Positions 27,678 through 35,558 of a stretch of DNA of 64,000 bases are shown in pieces. Below the pieces are notes generated by a model. The model saw nothing but the letters and a program-made list of their open reading frames with translations, ran no database searches and was not told the origin of the DNA. Within the stretch, counting starts at the first letter, position 1. Each line of letters opens with the position of its first letter. The position numbers and the translations under genes are program-made. Source of the stretch: Litorimonas sp964352855 (GTDB lineage Bacteria > Pseudomonadota > Alphaproteobacteria > Caulobacterales > Maricaulaceae); contig CAYGTR010000001.1 of the NCBI GenBank assembly GCA_964352855.1, forward strand, positions 159,197 through 223,196. The letters run 5' to 3'.

Positions 27678-28567
27678 CAGTCAGCCTGCTGCAAACGACG
27701 AATATCAGCCAAGTCTTCGGGTGGTGCCGTCCAGAGCGGTGCATCGGCTTCGACATAGTCGCGAAGTGACTTCGGCACGTTTTCATAATCCGTGATACGC
27801 CATGTCACCATATGCATCGCTCCCATCGTGATACCGTCTTTCTGTGCCCATTCGGGCAAAGGCCCATAGCGCATGAACGTGATCATACCCGGTTTGCTCT
27901 GATCTTGTGGTATAACGAAATCATAATTCTCAAAGGTCTGATACCGCTTATCCGTTCCGCGGATGGGAAAGTCGAGGAAGAGAGGCGCCGTATAAAGCTC
28001 TAAATCACCGACTTGGCGAACCGTTATGTCCGTGCCAGGGCCAATGCTGCGTTTAGCTGCGCCTTTGCCTTGCTCGACCATGGTTTGGAGATAGGGCGCA
28101 TCTTTGTCCGTTTTATATTCATAGGTGATGAACTGATATGGGTAGGCAATCGGTTCAATTGGTTCGCTGTTAACCTCACGCACAACTTCATTCGTGTCTT
28201 TGTCACGGTACACATAGATTTTGCGTGAATATTGCTCCGTCATCGTGTCAGAAACGCGATTAGCGCGGGCAATGTCATAGCCTTCAAAATTATACAGATG
28301 CTCGCCGCCAGGGAACGCGCGCAGCGTGCCGATAGAATACCAATAAACGGGCTCACCCGTCCCTGCGCGGGAGTTGACCCAAGTATCGTAGCGCTCCGGC
28401 GTCCATCCGGTCGCCTCTACAGAGGCTGGGTCTGGGAAACTTGTTTGCGCAATCGCGTCTTTGGCTGTCCCGGCAATATCATTGATAGTCGTTTCACTGG
28501 AATTTGCAGAACAGGCGGCCAACGATAACGCCAAAGCAATGAGGCTAGTCTTCTTTACCCAATTCAT
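27677..28567 (-). CDS. DUF1838 lipoprotein
   Basis: The ATG at 28567 follows a GAGG ribosome site and gives 296 residues with lipoprotein signal MNWVKKTSLIALALSLAAC (lipidated Cys19). The body matches DUF1838 in layout: GEPVYWYSIGTLRAFPGGEH, NFEGYDIARANRV, YPYQFITYEY and a C-terminal TWRITDYENVPKSLRDYV. The family is of unknown function. The start lies 23 nt inside the end of the preceding gene, indicating coupled translation. Confidence 0.75.
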   Translation of the reverse strand: MNWVKKTSLIALALSLAACSANSSETTINDIAGTAKDAIAQTSFPDPASVEATGWTPERYDTWVNSRAGTGEPVYWYSIGTLRAFPGGEHLYNFEGYDIARANRVSDTMTEQYSRKIYVYRDKDTNEVVREVNSEPIEPIAYPYQFITYEYKTDKDAPYLQTMVEQGKGAAKRSIGPGTDITVRQVGDLELYTAPLFLDFPIRGTDKRYQTFENYDFVIPQDQSKPGMITFMRYGPLPEWAQKDGITMGAMHMVTWRITDYENVPKSLRDYVEADAPLWTAPPEDLADIRRLQQAD

Positions 28568-28910
28568 GTCCGATATCCTCTGATGATGGTTCATTTGGTT
28601 TATCTATCGCTTCAATCTCTTGCTGATAAATGCGCAGGATGCGGGCGAGATATTCTTGTGTCCAAGCGCCACGTTCTTCTGCGGCGGGTTTGGGCGGTGT
28701 ATAGGCCTCAATATCGGCTTGGGTGATACTGCCTTTTTGCTCAAGCAGGCGTTCAATCGTGTCCATACGCTCCCGCATTACGGCGACCTCCTGGGCGATG
28801 GCCATCGTCACGGCCAAAACGCGCTCTACATCTGGGTCTTTGAGGAAATAAGGGCGTTTCCCTTTTGGCTTCGCCCCGGCCAACTTTAGCGGATCAATGT
28901 GGGCAGTCAT
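28545..28910 (-). CDS. small helical protein of the methyltransferase operon
   Basis: 121 residues from the ATG at 28910. A Lys-rich start (AGAKPKGKRPYFLKDPDVERV) leads into a predicted coiled coil (VLAVTMAIAQEVAVMRERMD, ending with IERLLEQKG), then a proline-containing linker and a helical acidic C-terminus. No known domain is recognised. The ATG overlaps the TGA of the methyltransferase gene (TGATG). The placement between a methyltransferase and DUF1838 suggests a partner or structural role. Confidence 0.7.
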   Translation of the reverse strand: MTAHIDPLKLAGAKPKGKRPYFLKDPDVERVLAVTMAIAQEVAVMRERMDTIERLLEQKGSITQADIEAYTPPKPAAEERGAWTQEYLARILRIYQQEIEAIDKPNEPSSEDIGHELGKED

Positions 28911-30094
28911 CAGGCGGCCTTTTTCTCTGCGCCGACAATGTGCCAAGCGGCTTTACGGCCGTAATCTTCCACATCATCATTGGCATGTTCAGGAAAGAGG
29001 CTGGCATCGACAACCGCTGCTACGCCGCCATGAACCAATTCATCGCGTGAAAACCCGGCATCAATCATCCACTGATCGAGGTCGAGTTCGTGCATCTTCG
29101 TCCAGAACGGTTCATTATTGTAAAACGCGTCCCAATCGCGAATGGCTTGCTCGTAAAGCGGCATTTCGGGCGCATATTGCGGCTGTTCCACATGCATGAC
29201 GAGGCCGCCGGGCGCGAGGAGGCGGTGACTTTCCTTCATGATCTTCGGCATTGATTTGACTGAGGTCTCGTGCAGGAACATAGTGGATTGCACCCAATCA
29301 AAATGACCATCGGGATACATGGAGAGGTCTTCGGCATTCGCTTGGACAAAGGTAATATTATTGACGCCCAGTGATTTCGCGCGGGCCAAGCCGTACCGCA
29401 AAACGGGCGCGCCCGTATCAACGCAGACAACTTCAGCGTCGGGATAGGCGTTGGCAATCGGCACAACATTTTGGCCAAGACCGCCGCCAATATCGAGGAT
29501 GCGCTTGGGTTTAAAGTCGGCTCGGTTCTTTTTCATCCATGCCACAACGGCTTCGCCGCCGCCATCAGAGAAACGACCAAGTCCGCCGCCTGTCGTAACG
29601 AAAATACCTACATCATAATTGGCAGCACCCGTCACGTCTCCGGGGACAAGCTCATCATGATAGCTGCCCGGCATACAATGATGGTCGATAGAGGAAAGAT
29701 ATTTCGGCAACTCAAGATCTGGATCGAGCACCAGACGCGGATCGTCTTTCGTCAGCTCTTCGGCTTTTTTGTTGAGTTCTTCTGCTTGGCGCAATGTCAC
29801 CCAACGTCCGGCTTGTTGTCGCAATTCCATCGTCCCCCGGCGCAGCGCACTCCAATGTTGAAAGAGTGGGTCTTCGAGCAGAGCTTTGCGCACTTGATTG
29901 CGGTGATTAGGCTTCGGATTTTTCGGCTCAACCCGTGTCTCATAGGCGGCTTTTACGCCAGGAAGAATGTTTGAGGCTAAATGACGGTTCATATGCGCCA
30001 GAAAATTAAACCTGGCCTTTTCATCATGCGATGTCTCGGGTGACATGCCGTGAATGCCAACATTACGATAATCGGGCGGGCCATCATAAGTCAT
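28910..30094 (-). CDS. class I SAM-dependent methyltransferase
   Basis: 394 residues. A helical N-terminal part of about 180 residues is followed by a Rossmann methyltransferase core: ILDIGGGLGQNVVPIANAYP (motif I), VVCVDTGAPVLRY, FVQANAEDLSM, WVQSTMFLHET and LLAPGGLVMHVEQP. The target is a small molecule rather than nucleic acid, judging from the fold, but is not known. A GGAG ribosome site precedes the ATG. It is the first gene of the minus-strand operon and diverges from the REDY-like gene across 119 nt, which holds an FNR-like palindrome. Confidence 0.87.
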   Translation of the reverse strand: MTYDGPPDYRNVGIHGMSPETSHDEKARFNFLAHMNRHLASNILPGVKAAYETRVEPKNPKPNHRNQVRKALLEDPLFQHWSALRRGTMELRQQAGRWVTLRQAEELNKKAEELTKDDPRLVLDPDLELPKYLSSIDHHCMPGSYHDELVPGDVTGAANYDVGIFVTTGGGLGRFSDGGGEAVVAWMKKNRADFKPKRILDIGGGLGQNVVPIANAYPDAEVVCVDTGAPVLRYGLARAKSLGVNNITFVQANAEDLSMYPDGHFDWVQSTMFLHETSVKSMPKIMKESHRLLAPGGLVMHVEQPQYAPEMPLYEQAIRDWDAFYNNEPFWTKMHELDLDQWMIDAGFSRDELVHGGVAAVVDASLFPEHANDDVEDYGRKAAWHIVGAEKKAA

Positions 30095-30147
30095 AGTCTT
30101 TTCTCCGTGTAGTCTTAATCTCTATAGTCATAAGAGCCGAAAAAGAG

Positions 30148-30161
30148 TTGAGTAATATCAA
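30148..30161. promoter_or_regulatory. FNR/FixK-like palindrome
   Basis: TTGAGTAATATCAA fits TTGA-N6-TCAA exactly and matches the FNR consensus TTGAT-N4-ATCAA in nine of ten positions. It lies between two divergent operons, 54 nt from the methyltransferase start and 53 nt from the REDY-like start. The Crp/Fnr regulator at 53.8 kb carries the ETVSR recognition helix expected for this site. Confidence 0.5.
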
Positions 30162-30213
30162 GGCAAGATGTGACATAGCTTCACAATAGTGTCCGCAACA
30201 AATGGAGAGTGAT

Positions 30214-30525
30214 ATGGCAGCCAAAATTTTAGCCCTGTTCAATCTGAAAAAGGGCGTCAGCGTTGAGGATTACGAGAAATGGGCGAAAACCGTCGATATT
30301 CCAACCGTAAACGGCTTGGGATCAATTGAGAAATTTGAGGTCTTCAAAACGACGGGTCTTTTATTCTCAGAAGATAAGCCGCCTTATCAATATTTCGAAA
30401 CGATTGATATTTTAGATATGGATAAATTCGGCGAAGAGGCTGGATCAGAGACCATGCAAAAAGTGGCGGCTAAGTTTCAAGATATGGCCGCGGATTTGGT
30501 CTTTATGACGACGGAACAGCTCTGA
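30214..30525 (+). CDS. REDY/HapK-like dimeric alpha/beta-barrel protein
   Basis: 103 residues from the ATG at 30214, 4 nt after ggagagt. It resembles short REDY-like (HapK) proteins: LALFNLKKGVSVEDYEKWAK, VNGLGSIEKFEVFKTTG, YQYFETIDILDM and TMQKVAAKFQDMAADLVFMT. The fold is a ferredoxin-like dimeric barrel. Related proteins appear next to biosynthetic or catabolic oxidoreductases, but their reaction is not established. It is the first gene of a plus-strand operon and overlaps the SDR start (TGATG). Confidence 0.7.
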   Translation: MAAKILALFNLKKGVSVEDYEKWAKTVDIPTVNGLGSIEKFEVFKTTGLLFSEDKPPYQYFETIDILDMDKFGEEAGSETMQKVAAKFQDMAADLVFMTTEQL

Positions 30526-31382
30526 TGTTTGGTCGTAAAGCGAAAAAAGGCCGTTTGGCCGGAAAAACGGCCGTGATTACAGGCTCAGGCCGTCGCGGCG
30601 GCTTGGGTGAAGCCATTGCTAAACGCTTGGCCGAAGACGGGGCTAATATTGTTATCTCTGATATTGGGCAACAACGCGATGCGGCCACAGGTGAAGCCCA
30701 TATCGGAAAGTCGAATGAAATGGAAAGTATTGCCAAAGAAATCGGCAAAATGGGCGTAGAAAGCTCGACCTGTGTGTGTGATGTGCGCTCTCTCGAAGAC
30801 GTCCGTAAACTCGCCAAACATGCGAAAGACACGCATGGCTCGCTCGATATTTGGATCAATAATGCGGGCATTGGCTATATTATGAAGCCGCTTTTAGAGG
30901 TGACCGAAGACGACTGGCGCGCCGTGATTGACGTGAACCTTTCAGGAGCTTTTTTTGGCGTGAAATCTGCGGCAGAAATCATGGTTGAACAAGGTAGCGG
31001 CGGACGCATTATAAACATCGCGTCGCAAGCGGCTAAGTCTGGTTTTCCCCATGCGCAGGCCTATACCTCCTCTAAACACGGACTTGTAGGTCTGGTGCGG
31101 TCGGCGGCGACAGAACTCGGCGCACATAATATTACGGTGAATAATGTCTGCCCGAATCATGTCACAACGGGCCTCGGTGCTTGGCAGAACGAATATTTTG
31201 CCGAAGTCACAGGCGCGGCGAGCGTGGAGGAATATTTGAAAGCCATGGCCGCCCGTATCCCCATGGGCCGTCCCGGCCTACCCGAAGATACAGCCAATGC
31301 CGTTGCGTTTTTATGCTCGGATGAAGCTAAATATATCACGGCTGAGAGCATGAATGTCAGTGGTGGTGAGGAACCGCATTAA
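30525..31382 (+). CDS. short-chain dehydrogenase/reductase
   Basis: 285 residues with the Rossmann fold: cofactor motif TGSGRRGGLGEAIA, NNAGIGY, catalytic Ser in NIASQAA, YTSSKHG with the Tyr and Lys of the active site, and a C-terminal AESMNVSGGE. The ISDIG stretch after beta-2 has an Asp, favouring NAD over NADP. It probably oxidises an alcohol or reduces a ketone in the pathway. The stop overlaps the next start as TAATG. Confidence 0.9.
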   Translation: MFGRKAKKGRLAGKTAVITGSGRRGGLGEAIAKRLAEDGANIVISDIGQQRDAATGEAHIGKSNEMESIAKEIGKMGVESSTCVCDVRSLEDVRKLAKHAKDTHGSLDIWINNAGIGYIMKPLLEVTEDDWRAVIDVNLSGAFFGVKSAAEIMVEQGSGGRIINIASQAAKSGFPHAQAYTSSKHGLVGLVRSAATELGAHNITVNNVCPNHVTTGLGAWQNEYFAEVTGAASVEEYLKAMAARIPMGRPGLPEDTANAVAFLCSDEAKYITAESMNVSGGEEPH

Positions 31383-32287
31383 TGACCTGTAATGAACCTG
31401 CCCCAAAAGACTTTACTTGGCCAAACGGCGCAAAACTCGCGCTGTCTCTTGTCATCAATGTCGAGGAGGGGGCGGAGAAGTCTATACTGCAAGGGGACAA
31501 GGGCCCAGAGCCCGTTGATGAATTAAAAGCCAGTCCGCGTAAGGAAGTGCGTGTGCATGGGAATGAGAGCAATTACCAATATGGCATCAATCGCGGCGCG
31601 CCGCGTATTTTGAAACTGCTCGATAAAGCGGGCATGCCCGCCACATGGACCGTCTGCGCGCAGGCCTTGGAAAAAGCGCCTTGGATTGCCGAAGCGATTA
31701 CTGCGCGCGGGGATGAGCCCTGTTCGCATGGCTATCGCTGGCTCTTTACCGCTTTTATGAGTGAGGAGGAAGAGCGAGCTTTCATCGCTAAAGGGACCGA
31801 CTCAATTTTGGCCACAACAGGGCGTAAACCTGTCGGCTATCTTTCGCGCTATCTCCACACGGATAATATTCGGCGCTCTTTGGTCAAAGAAGGTTATCTC
31901 TATCACATGGATGATTATTCCGATGATTTCCCATATTGGGAACAGGTCGATATGGGTGACGGTACGACGAAACCCCTGATTATTCTGCCCTATGCAATTG
32001 ACTCTAATGATATGAAATTCTGGATCGACCCGAGCTTCACCGCCGAGATGTGGTTGGATTACGCCAAGCGCACATTTGATGAATTACTGTCTGAAGCCAA
32101 TGAAGAGGGTGCGCGCATGATGAGCCTTGGCTTGCATTTGCGCATTATCGGGCGTCCGGGCCGTATTTGGGCCTTCCGTGAGTTTCTAGATTATGTGAGC
32201 GGACGAAAAGATGTCTGGATCGCACGACGTGAAGATATTGCTGATCATTTTGCCTCGCAAGTTAAACCTCAAAAAGTTAAGTCCTAA
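31382..32287 (+). CDS. PuuE-like polysaccharide deacetylase family protein
   Basis: 301 residues of the NodB-homology family in the allantoinase PuuE branch: LSLVINVEEGAE, GAPRILKLLDKAGMPATWTV, SHGYRWLF, LSRYLHTDNIRRSL, MDDYSDDFPY and MSLGLHLRIIGRPGR. In that branch the enzyme opens cyclic or linear amides instead of deacetylating sugars. No signal peptide is present, so it acts in the cytoplasm. It sits between SDR and CoA lyase genes, all with overlapping stop and start codons. Confidence 0.85.
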   Translation: MTCNEPAPKDFTWPNGAKLALSLVINVEEGAEKSILQGDKGPEPVDELKASPRKEVRVHGNESNYQYGINRGAPRILKLLDKAGMPATWTVCAQALEKAPWIAEAITARGDEPCSHGYRWLFTAFMSEEEERAFIAKGTDSILATTGRKPVGYLSRYLHTDNIRRSLVKEGYLYHMDDYSDDFPYWEQVDMGDGTTKPLIILPYAIDSNDMKFWIDPSFTAEMWLDYAKRTFDELLSEANEEGARMMSLGLHLRIIGRPGRIWAFREFLDYVSGRKDVWIARREDIADHFASQVKPQKVKS

Positions 32288-33111
32288 TGCATTACCGCTC
32301 TGTTTTATTTGTTCCGGGGAACCGTCCAGAACGATTTGAGAAAGCCTGTGCGGCGGGTGCTGATTTAGTGTGCATTGATCTAGAAGATGCCGTCAGTCCA
32401 CATGAAAAAGATAATGCCAGAAAAAGAGCTTTATATTTTGTATTCACCAGACAAGATGGAAGACATACAGGATCGCCAGTTGGAATTCGAATTAACGGCA
32501 TAAATACAGAGGAAGGCAAAAAAGATATTGCCGCTTTAAAAACTAGCGGTCTCACCCTGCCGTTCCTGATGATTCCCAAAGTCGCAACCAAAGGCGAAAT
32601 GAGCGATTTGGACGATGATTTGCCCAATGCATTAGGCGTCTTTTGCCCCATCATTGAAAGCGCAGAAGGCCTGCTGAATGCGGCGGACATCCTTTCTAAT
32701 GGCCGCGTTAAACTGGCGCTTTTCGGGGCTGTTGATTTCAGCGCTGATGTGGATTGCGATCTCAGCTGGGATGCGCTGCTCCATGCCCGGTCTGTCTTAT
32801 CGGTTGCTGCGGCGGCACACGACGTGACATTGTTTGATGTGCCGCATATCAATGTGCGTGATTTGGACGATTGCGAAGCGACGACGCGTCGAAATAAAAC
32901 GCTCGGCATCCACGCCCGTTCTGCCATACACCCTGCGCAAATCGAGCGAATCCATGCGGCATTAGCACCCACAGACGCAGATATAGACCAAGCCGAAAAA
33001 GTGATTGCGGCGTATCAAAAGGCGGATGGTGACGTTGCGTTAGTGGACGGAAAATTAATTGAAATGCCGCTTCTGCGTAAGGCAAAGCGGATTATGCGTA
33101 TGAGAAAGTAA
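32287..33111 (+). CDS. CoA ester lyase (CitE-like, HpcH/HpaI family)
   Basis: 274 residues with SVLFVPGNRPERFEKACAAG, LVCIDLEDAVSPHEKDNARK, FCPIIESAEGLLNA, LALFGAVDFSADVDC and IHARSAIHPAQIERI. Members cleave malyl-, citramalyl- or related 3-hydroxyacyl-CoA thioesters with Mg2+. The neighbouring MaoC hydratase and the class III CoA transferases suggest (citra)malyl-CoA-type cleavage. A stretch around 32400-32460 is about 32 percent GC and uses AGA arginine codons, unlike the rest of the gene. Confidence 0.88.
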   Translation: MHYRSVLFVPGNRPERFEKACAAGADLVCIDLEDAVSPHEKDNARKRALYFVFTRQDGRHTGSPVGIRINGINTEEGKKDIAALKTSGLTLPFLMIPKVATKGEMSDLDDDLPNALGVFCPIIESAEGLLNAADILSNGRVKLALFGAVDFSADVDCDLSWDALLHARSVLSVAAAAHDVTLFDVPHINVRDLDDCEATTRRNKTLGIHARSAIHPAQIERIHAALAPTDADIDQAEKVIAAYQKADGDVALVDGKLIEMPLLRKAKRIMRMRK

Positions 33112-33114
33112 GAC

Positions 33115-33636
33115 ATGGTTGGTAAAGTCAAGCAAGTAGGTCCTAATCGTTATCGCGAAACCTTTGGCCGTTATTATGATGATTTTAAAGTCGGCGATAT
33201 TTACGAGCACCGCCCCGGTAAAACGGTCACGGAATATGACAATCATATGTTTACGCTGATGACGATGAATACCCATCCGATGCATTTTGACAATGAATTC
33301 GCCAAGGCATCGGAATTTGGACAGTGTTTGGTTGTCAGCCCTTACACGCTCGCGCTTTTAATTGGCATGTCTGTCACCGATTGTTCACAAAAAGCGATTG
33401 CTAACCTCGGCATGGATGAGGTGAAATTCACCGCTCCTGTTTTTGCAGGCGATACAATTTACGGCGAGAGTGAAGTCTTGGCCAAGCGTGAAAGTAAATC
33501 TCGCCCAGGACAGGGCATCGTGACGATCGTCACACGCGGTTACAAACAAGACGGTACAATGGTCTGTACGTTCAAACGCAATATGCTCATCCCGTCAGAA
33601 GGCAATGCAGTCGAGGACAAGGTAGAGAATTACTAG
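33115..33636 (+). CDS. MaoC-family hydratase
   Basis: 173 residues of the hot-dog fold. GRYYDDFKVGDIYEHRPGKT, a hydratase motif in FTLMTMNTHPMHFDNEFA with Asp and His, and AIANLGMDEVKFTAPVFAGD fit itaconyl-/mesaconyl-CoA-type hydratases. It would hydrate an unsaturated CoA thioester, giving the substrate of the lyase encoded 3 nt upstream. The gene ends the plus-strand run and is followed by an inverted DUF1428 gene. Confidence 0.88.
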   Translation: MVGKVKQVGPNRYRETFGRYYDDFKVGDIYEHRPGKTVTEYDNHMFTLMTMNTHPMHFDNEFAKASEFGQCLVVSPYTLALLIGMSVTDCSQKAIANLGMDEVKFTAPVFAGDTIYGESEVLAKRESKSRPGQGIVTIVTRGYKQDGTMVCTFKRNMLIPSEGNAVEDKVENY

Positions 33637-33643
33637 CGGATAA

Positions 33644-34000
33644 CTAAAGATCTACTATAGTTTGGAACCCGCCATAGATAACACGTTTGCCGTCAAAAGG
33701 CATGTTTTCCATCTCTTCGTTTAAATTTTGCATGTCGGCAAAAGCTTTTTCATTTCCTTTGTCGCGGGTCGCTTTGTCGGGCCATAAAACCCAAGAGAAA
33801 ACGACGGCTTCATCGTCTTTCGCTTTCACGGCGCGGTAAAAATCTGTCGTTTCACCTTTGGGGACATCATCACCCCAGCTTTCGATGACCTGTAAAGCGC
33901 CATATTTCTTAAAAATAACATCAACTTTTTCCGCATGTTTCCGGAAAGCTTCTTTGTTGGCCTTTGGGACTGCCAAAACGAAACCATCAATATAGGTCAT
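33644..34000 (-). CDS. DUF1428 family protein
   Basis: 118 residues from the ATG at 34000, preceded by ggag. Family marks are MTYIDGFVLAVPKANKEAFR, VIESWGDDVPKGETTDFYRA, EAVVFSWVLWPDKATRDKG and MPFDGKRVIYGGF. The fold is a dimeric ferredoxin-like barrel. The function is unknown. It is a single gene running against its neighbours. Confidence 0.87.
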   Translation of the reverse strand: MTYIDGFVLAVPKANKEAFRKHAEKVDVIFKKYGALQVIESWGDDVPKGETTDFYRAVKAKDDEAVVFSWVLWPDKATRDKGNEKAFADMQNLNEEMENMPFDGKRVIYGGFQTIVDL

Positions 34001-34151
34001 ATTATTCTCCTTTTTCATGAGCAACGTGTATGTAATATATCACGAATAGTGAGGGTTGCAAAATGAGAGGCCTTCTGCGGGTGATGGTTGCGTCAACTTG
34101 CCGTGTTTGCGCCAAATCATAGTGCATTGAGTGTGAAAGGTTAGTGAAGCG

Positions 34152-34193
34152 TCAGATTTTGAGACTCAGATTTTGAGACTCAGATTTTGAGAC
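34152..34193. repeat. 3 x 14-bp perfect tandem repeat upstream of the acyl-CoA dehydrogenase gene
   Basis: The unit tcagattttgagac occurs three times head to tail at 34152-34165, 34166-34179 and 34180-34193. The Shine-Dalgarno sequence gagg of the next gene follows directly. It falls in the 5' untranslated region or promoter, and its copy number could change by slippage. Confidence 0.95.
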
Positions 34194-34203
34194 GAGGATT
34201 ATT

Positions 34204-35403
34204 ATGAATGCGATAGTCGATCCCAACGCTTGGACCGTTGAAGATGAAAACATGATGCTCGACACCATCGACAGATGGTGCCGCGAGAAAGTCCGAGACA
34301 AGGTCATGGAGATGGAACATGCGGATGAGTATCCGCACGCTTTCGTCGAAGATATGAAAGAGTTCGGCTTGTTCGGCGCAACAATTTCGCAGGACTATGG
34401 CGGGCTGGGTCTGTCGGCGTCTACCTACGCCAAAATCGTGATGCGCATTTCGCAAGAGTGGATGTCTCTGACGGGTATTTTCAACTCGCATTTGATGATG
34501 GCGACGGTCGTCGAGAAATATGGCACGGATTTTCAAAAAGACTATTGGCTTCCGAAATTTTGCTCTGGGGAAGTGCGCGGTGGTTTGGGGCTGACCGAGC
34601 CCAATGCAGGGACGGATTTGCAAGCGATCAAAACCGTCGCCAAACGCGAAGGTGACCATTATGTCGTCAACGGCGCGAAAACTTGGATTTCAAACGGTAT
34701 GATGGGCGGCGCAGTTGCGCTCATGGTCAAAACTGATCCAAGCGCTGACCCGCGTTATAAGGGTATGTCCATGCTCATCACGCCAAAGGTTGATCCGGAC
34801 ACAGGCGAGGCCTATGAGGGCTATACGACTGGAAGCAAGATGCAAAAATTGGCCTATAAAGGCATCGATTCTTGCGAGCTATTTTACGACAATTACAAAA
34901 TTGATGCCAAACGCCACCTGATTGGCGGCGAAGAGGGCAAAGGTTTCTATATGGCGGTGGGCGGTCTGGAATTGGGCCGTATCAATATCGCCGCCCGTGC
35001 TGTCGGGATTTCCCGCCGTGCACTCGAAGAGAGCACACGTTACGCGCAGGAACGCGAAACATTCGGCAAACCGATTTGTGAGCATCAAGCTATACAGCTG
35101 AAGCTCGGTGAAATGGCGACGAAAACCAAAGCGGCTGAGTTAATGACACTGGACGCAGCCCGCGCTTATGACAGCGGTGAACGCTGCGATATGGAAGCCG
35201 GTATGGCGAAATATTATGCGTCTGAAATGGCGGTTGAAAATACGTTGGAAGCCATGCGCATTCATGGCGGATATTCCTATTCCAAAGAATATCCGGTCGA
35301 GCGCCTCTTCCGCGAAGCCCCGCTGATGTGTATCGGTGAAGGCACAAATGAAATGCAGCGTATTATTATCGCGAAGCAACAGATCGCGCGGAATAAGATA
35401 TAG
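34204..35403 (+). CDS. acyl-CoA dehydrogenase
   Basis: 399 residues, FAD-dependent. Marks are GLFGATISQDYGGLG, LTEPNAGTDLQAIKT (FAD contact), KTWISNG, RINIAARAVGISRRALEEST, and RLFREAPLMCIGEGTNEMQR at the C-terminus with the conserved Glu region. It introduces a double bond into an acyl-CoA, feeding the MaoC-type hydratase. The ribosome site is GAGG at 34194-34197 just after three tandem repeats. It lies upstream of the long CoA-transferase operon, separated by a palindromic repeat element. Confidence 0.95.
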   Translation: MNAIVDPNAWTVEDENMMLDTIDRWCREKVRDKVMEMEHADEYPHAFVEDMKEFGLFGATISQDYGGLGLSASTYAKIVMRISQEWMSLTGIFNSHLMMATVVEKYGTDFQKDYWLPKFCSGEVRGGLGLTEPNAGTDLQAIKTVAKREGDHYVVNGAKTWISNGMMGGAVALMVKTDPSADPRYKGMSMLITPKVDPDTGEAYEGYTTGSKMQKLAYKGIDSCELFYDNYKIDAKRHLIGGEEGKGFYMAVGGLELGRINIAARAVGISRRALEESTRYAQERETFGKPICEHQAIQLKLGEMATKTKAAELMTLDAARAYDSGERCDMEAGMAKYYASEMAVENTLEAMRIHGGYSYSKEYPVERLFREAPLMCIGEGTNEMQRIIIAKQQIARNKI

Positions 35404-35546
35404 CAATGATTTGTTCCCTCTCTCTCCTTAGGGAGAGGGTCCGCGAAGCGGGGGTGAGGGGACGCAGACGACCTAGGGGAGCGCTCTAATACCAAACTTA
35501 GTTTCCCTTCATCCGCCCTTCGGGCACCTTCTCCCCAAGGAGAAGG
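35404..35546. repeat. REP-like palindromic repeat element
   Basis: The 155-nt spacer holds three hairpins: a CT-rich arm and its GA-rich partner (35416-35439), gccc-ttc-gggc (35515-35525), and ccttctcc with ggagaagg (35527-35534 and 35539-35546). Phrases such as gcgaagcgggggtgagggg and ttcatccgcccttcgggcac match the widespread intergenic repeats of proteobacteria. The final GA-rich arm provides the ribosome site of the following gene. Confidence 0.8.
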
Positions 35547-35558
35547 GGGAGATATAAA

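Noticed and set aside
29471..29974. A 167-codon frame on the plus strand
   Set aside because: It is antisense to the methyltransferase and shows no recognisable domain.
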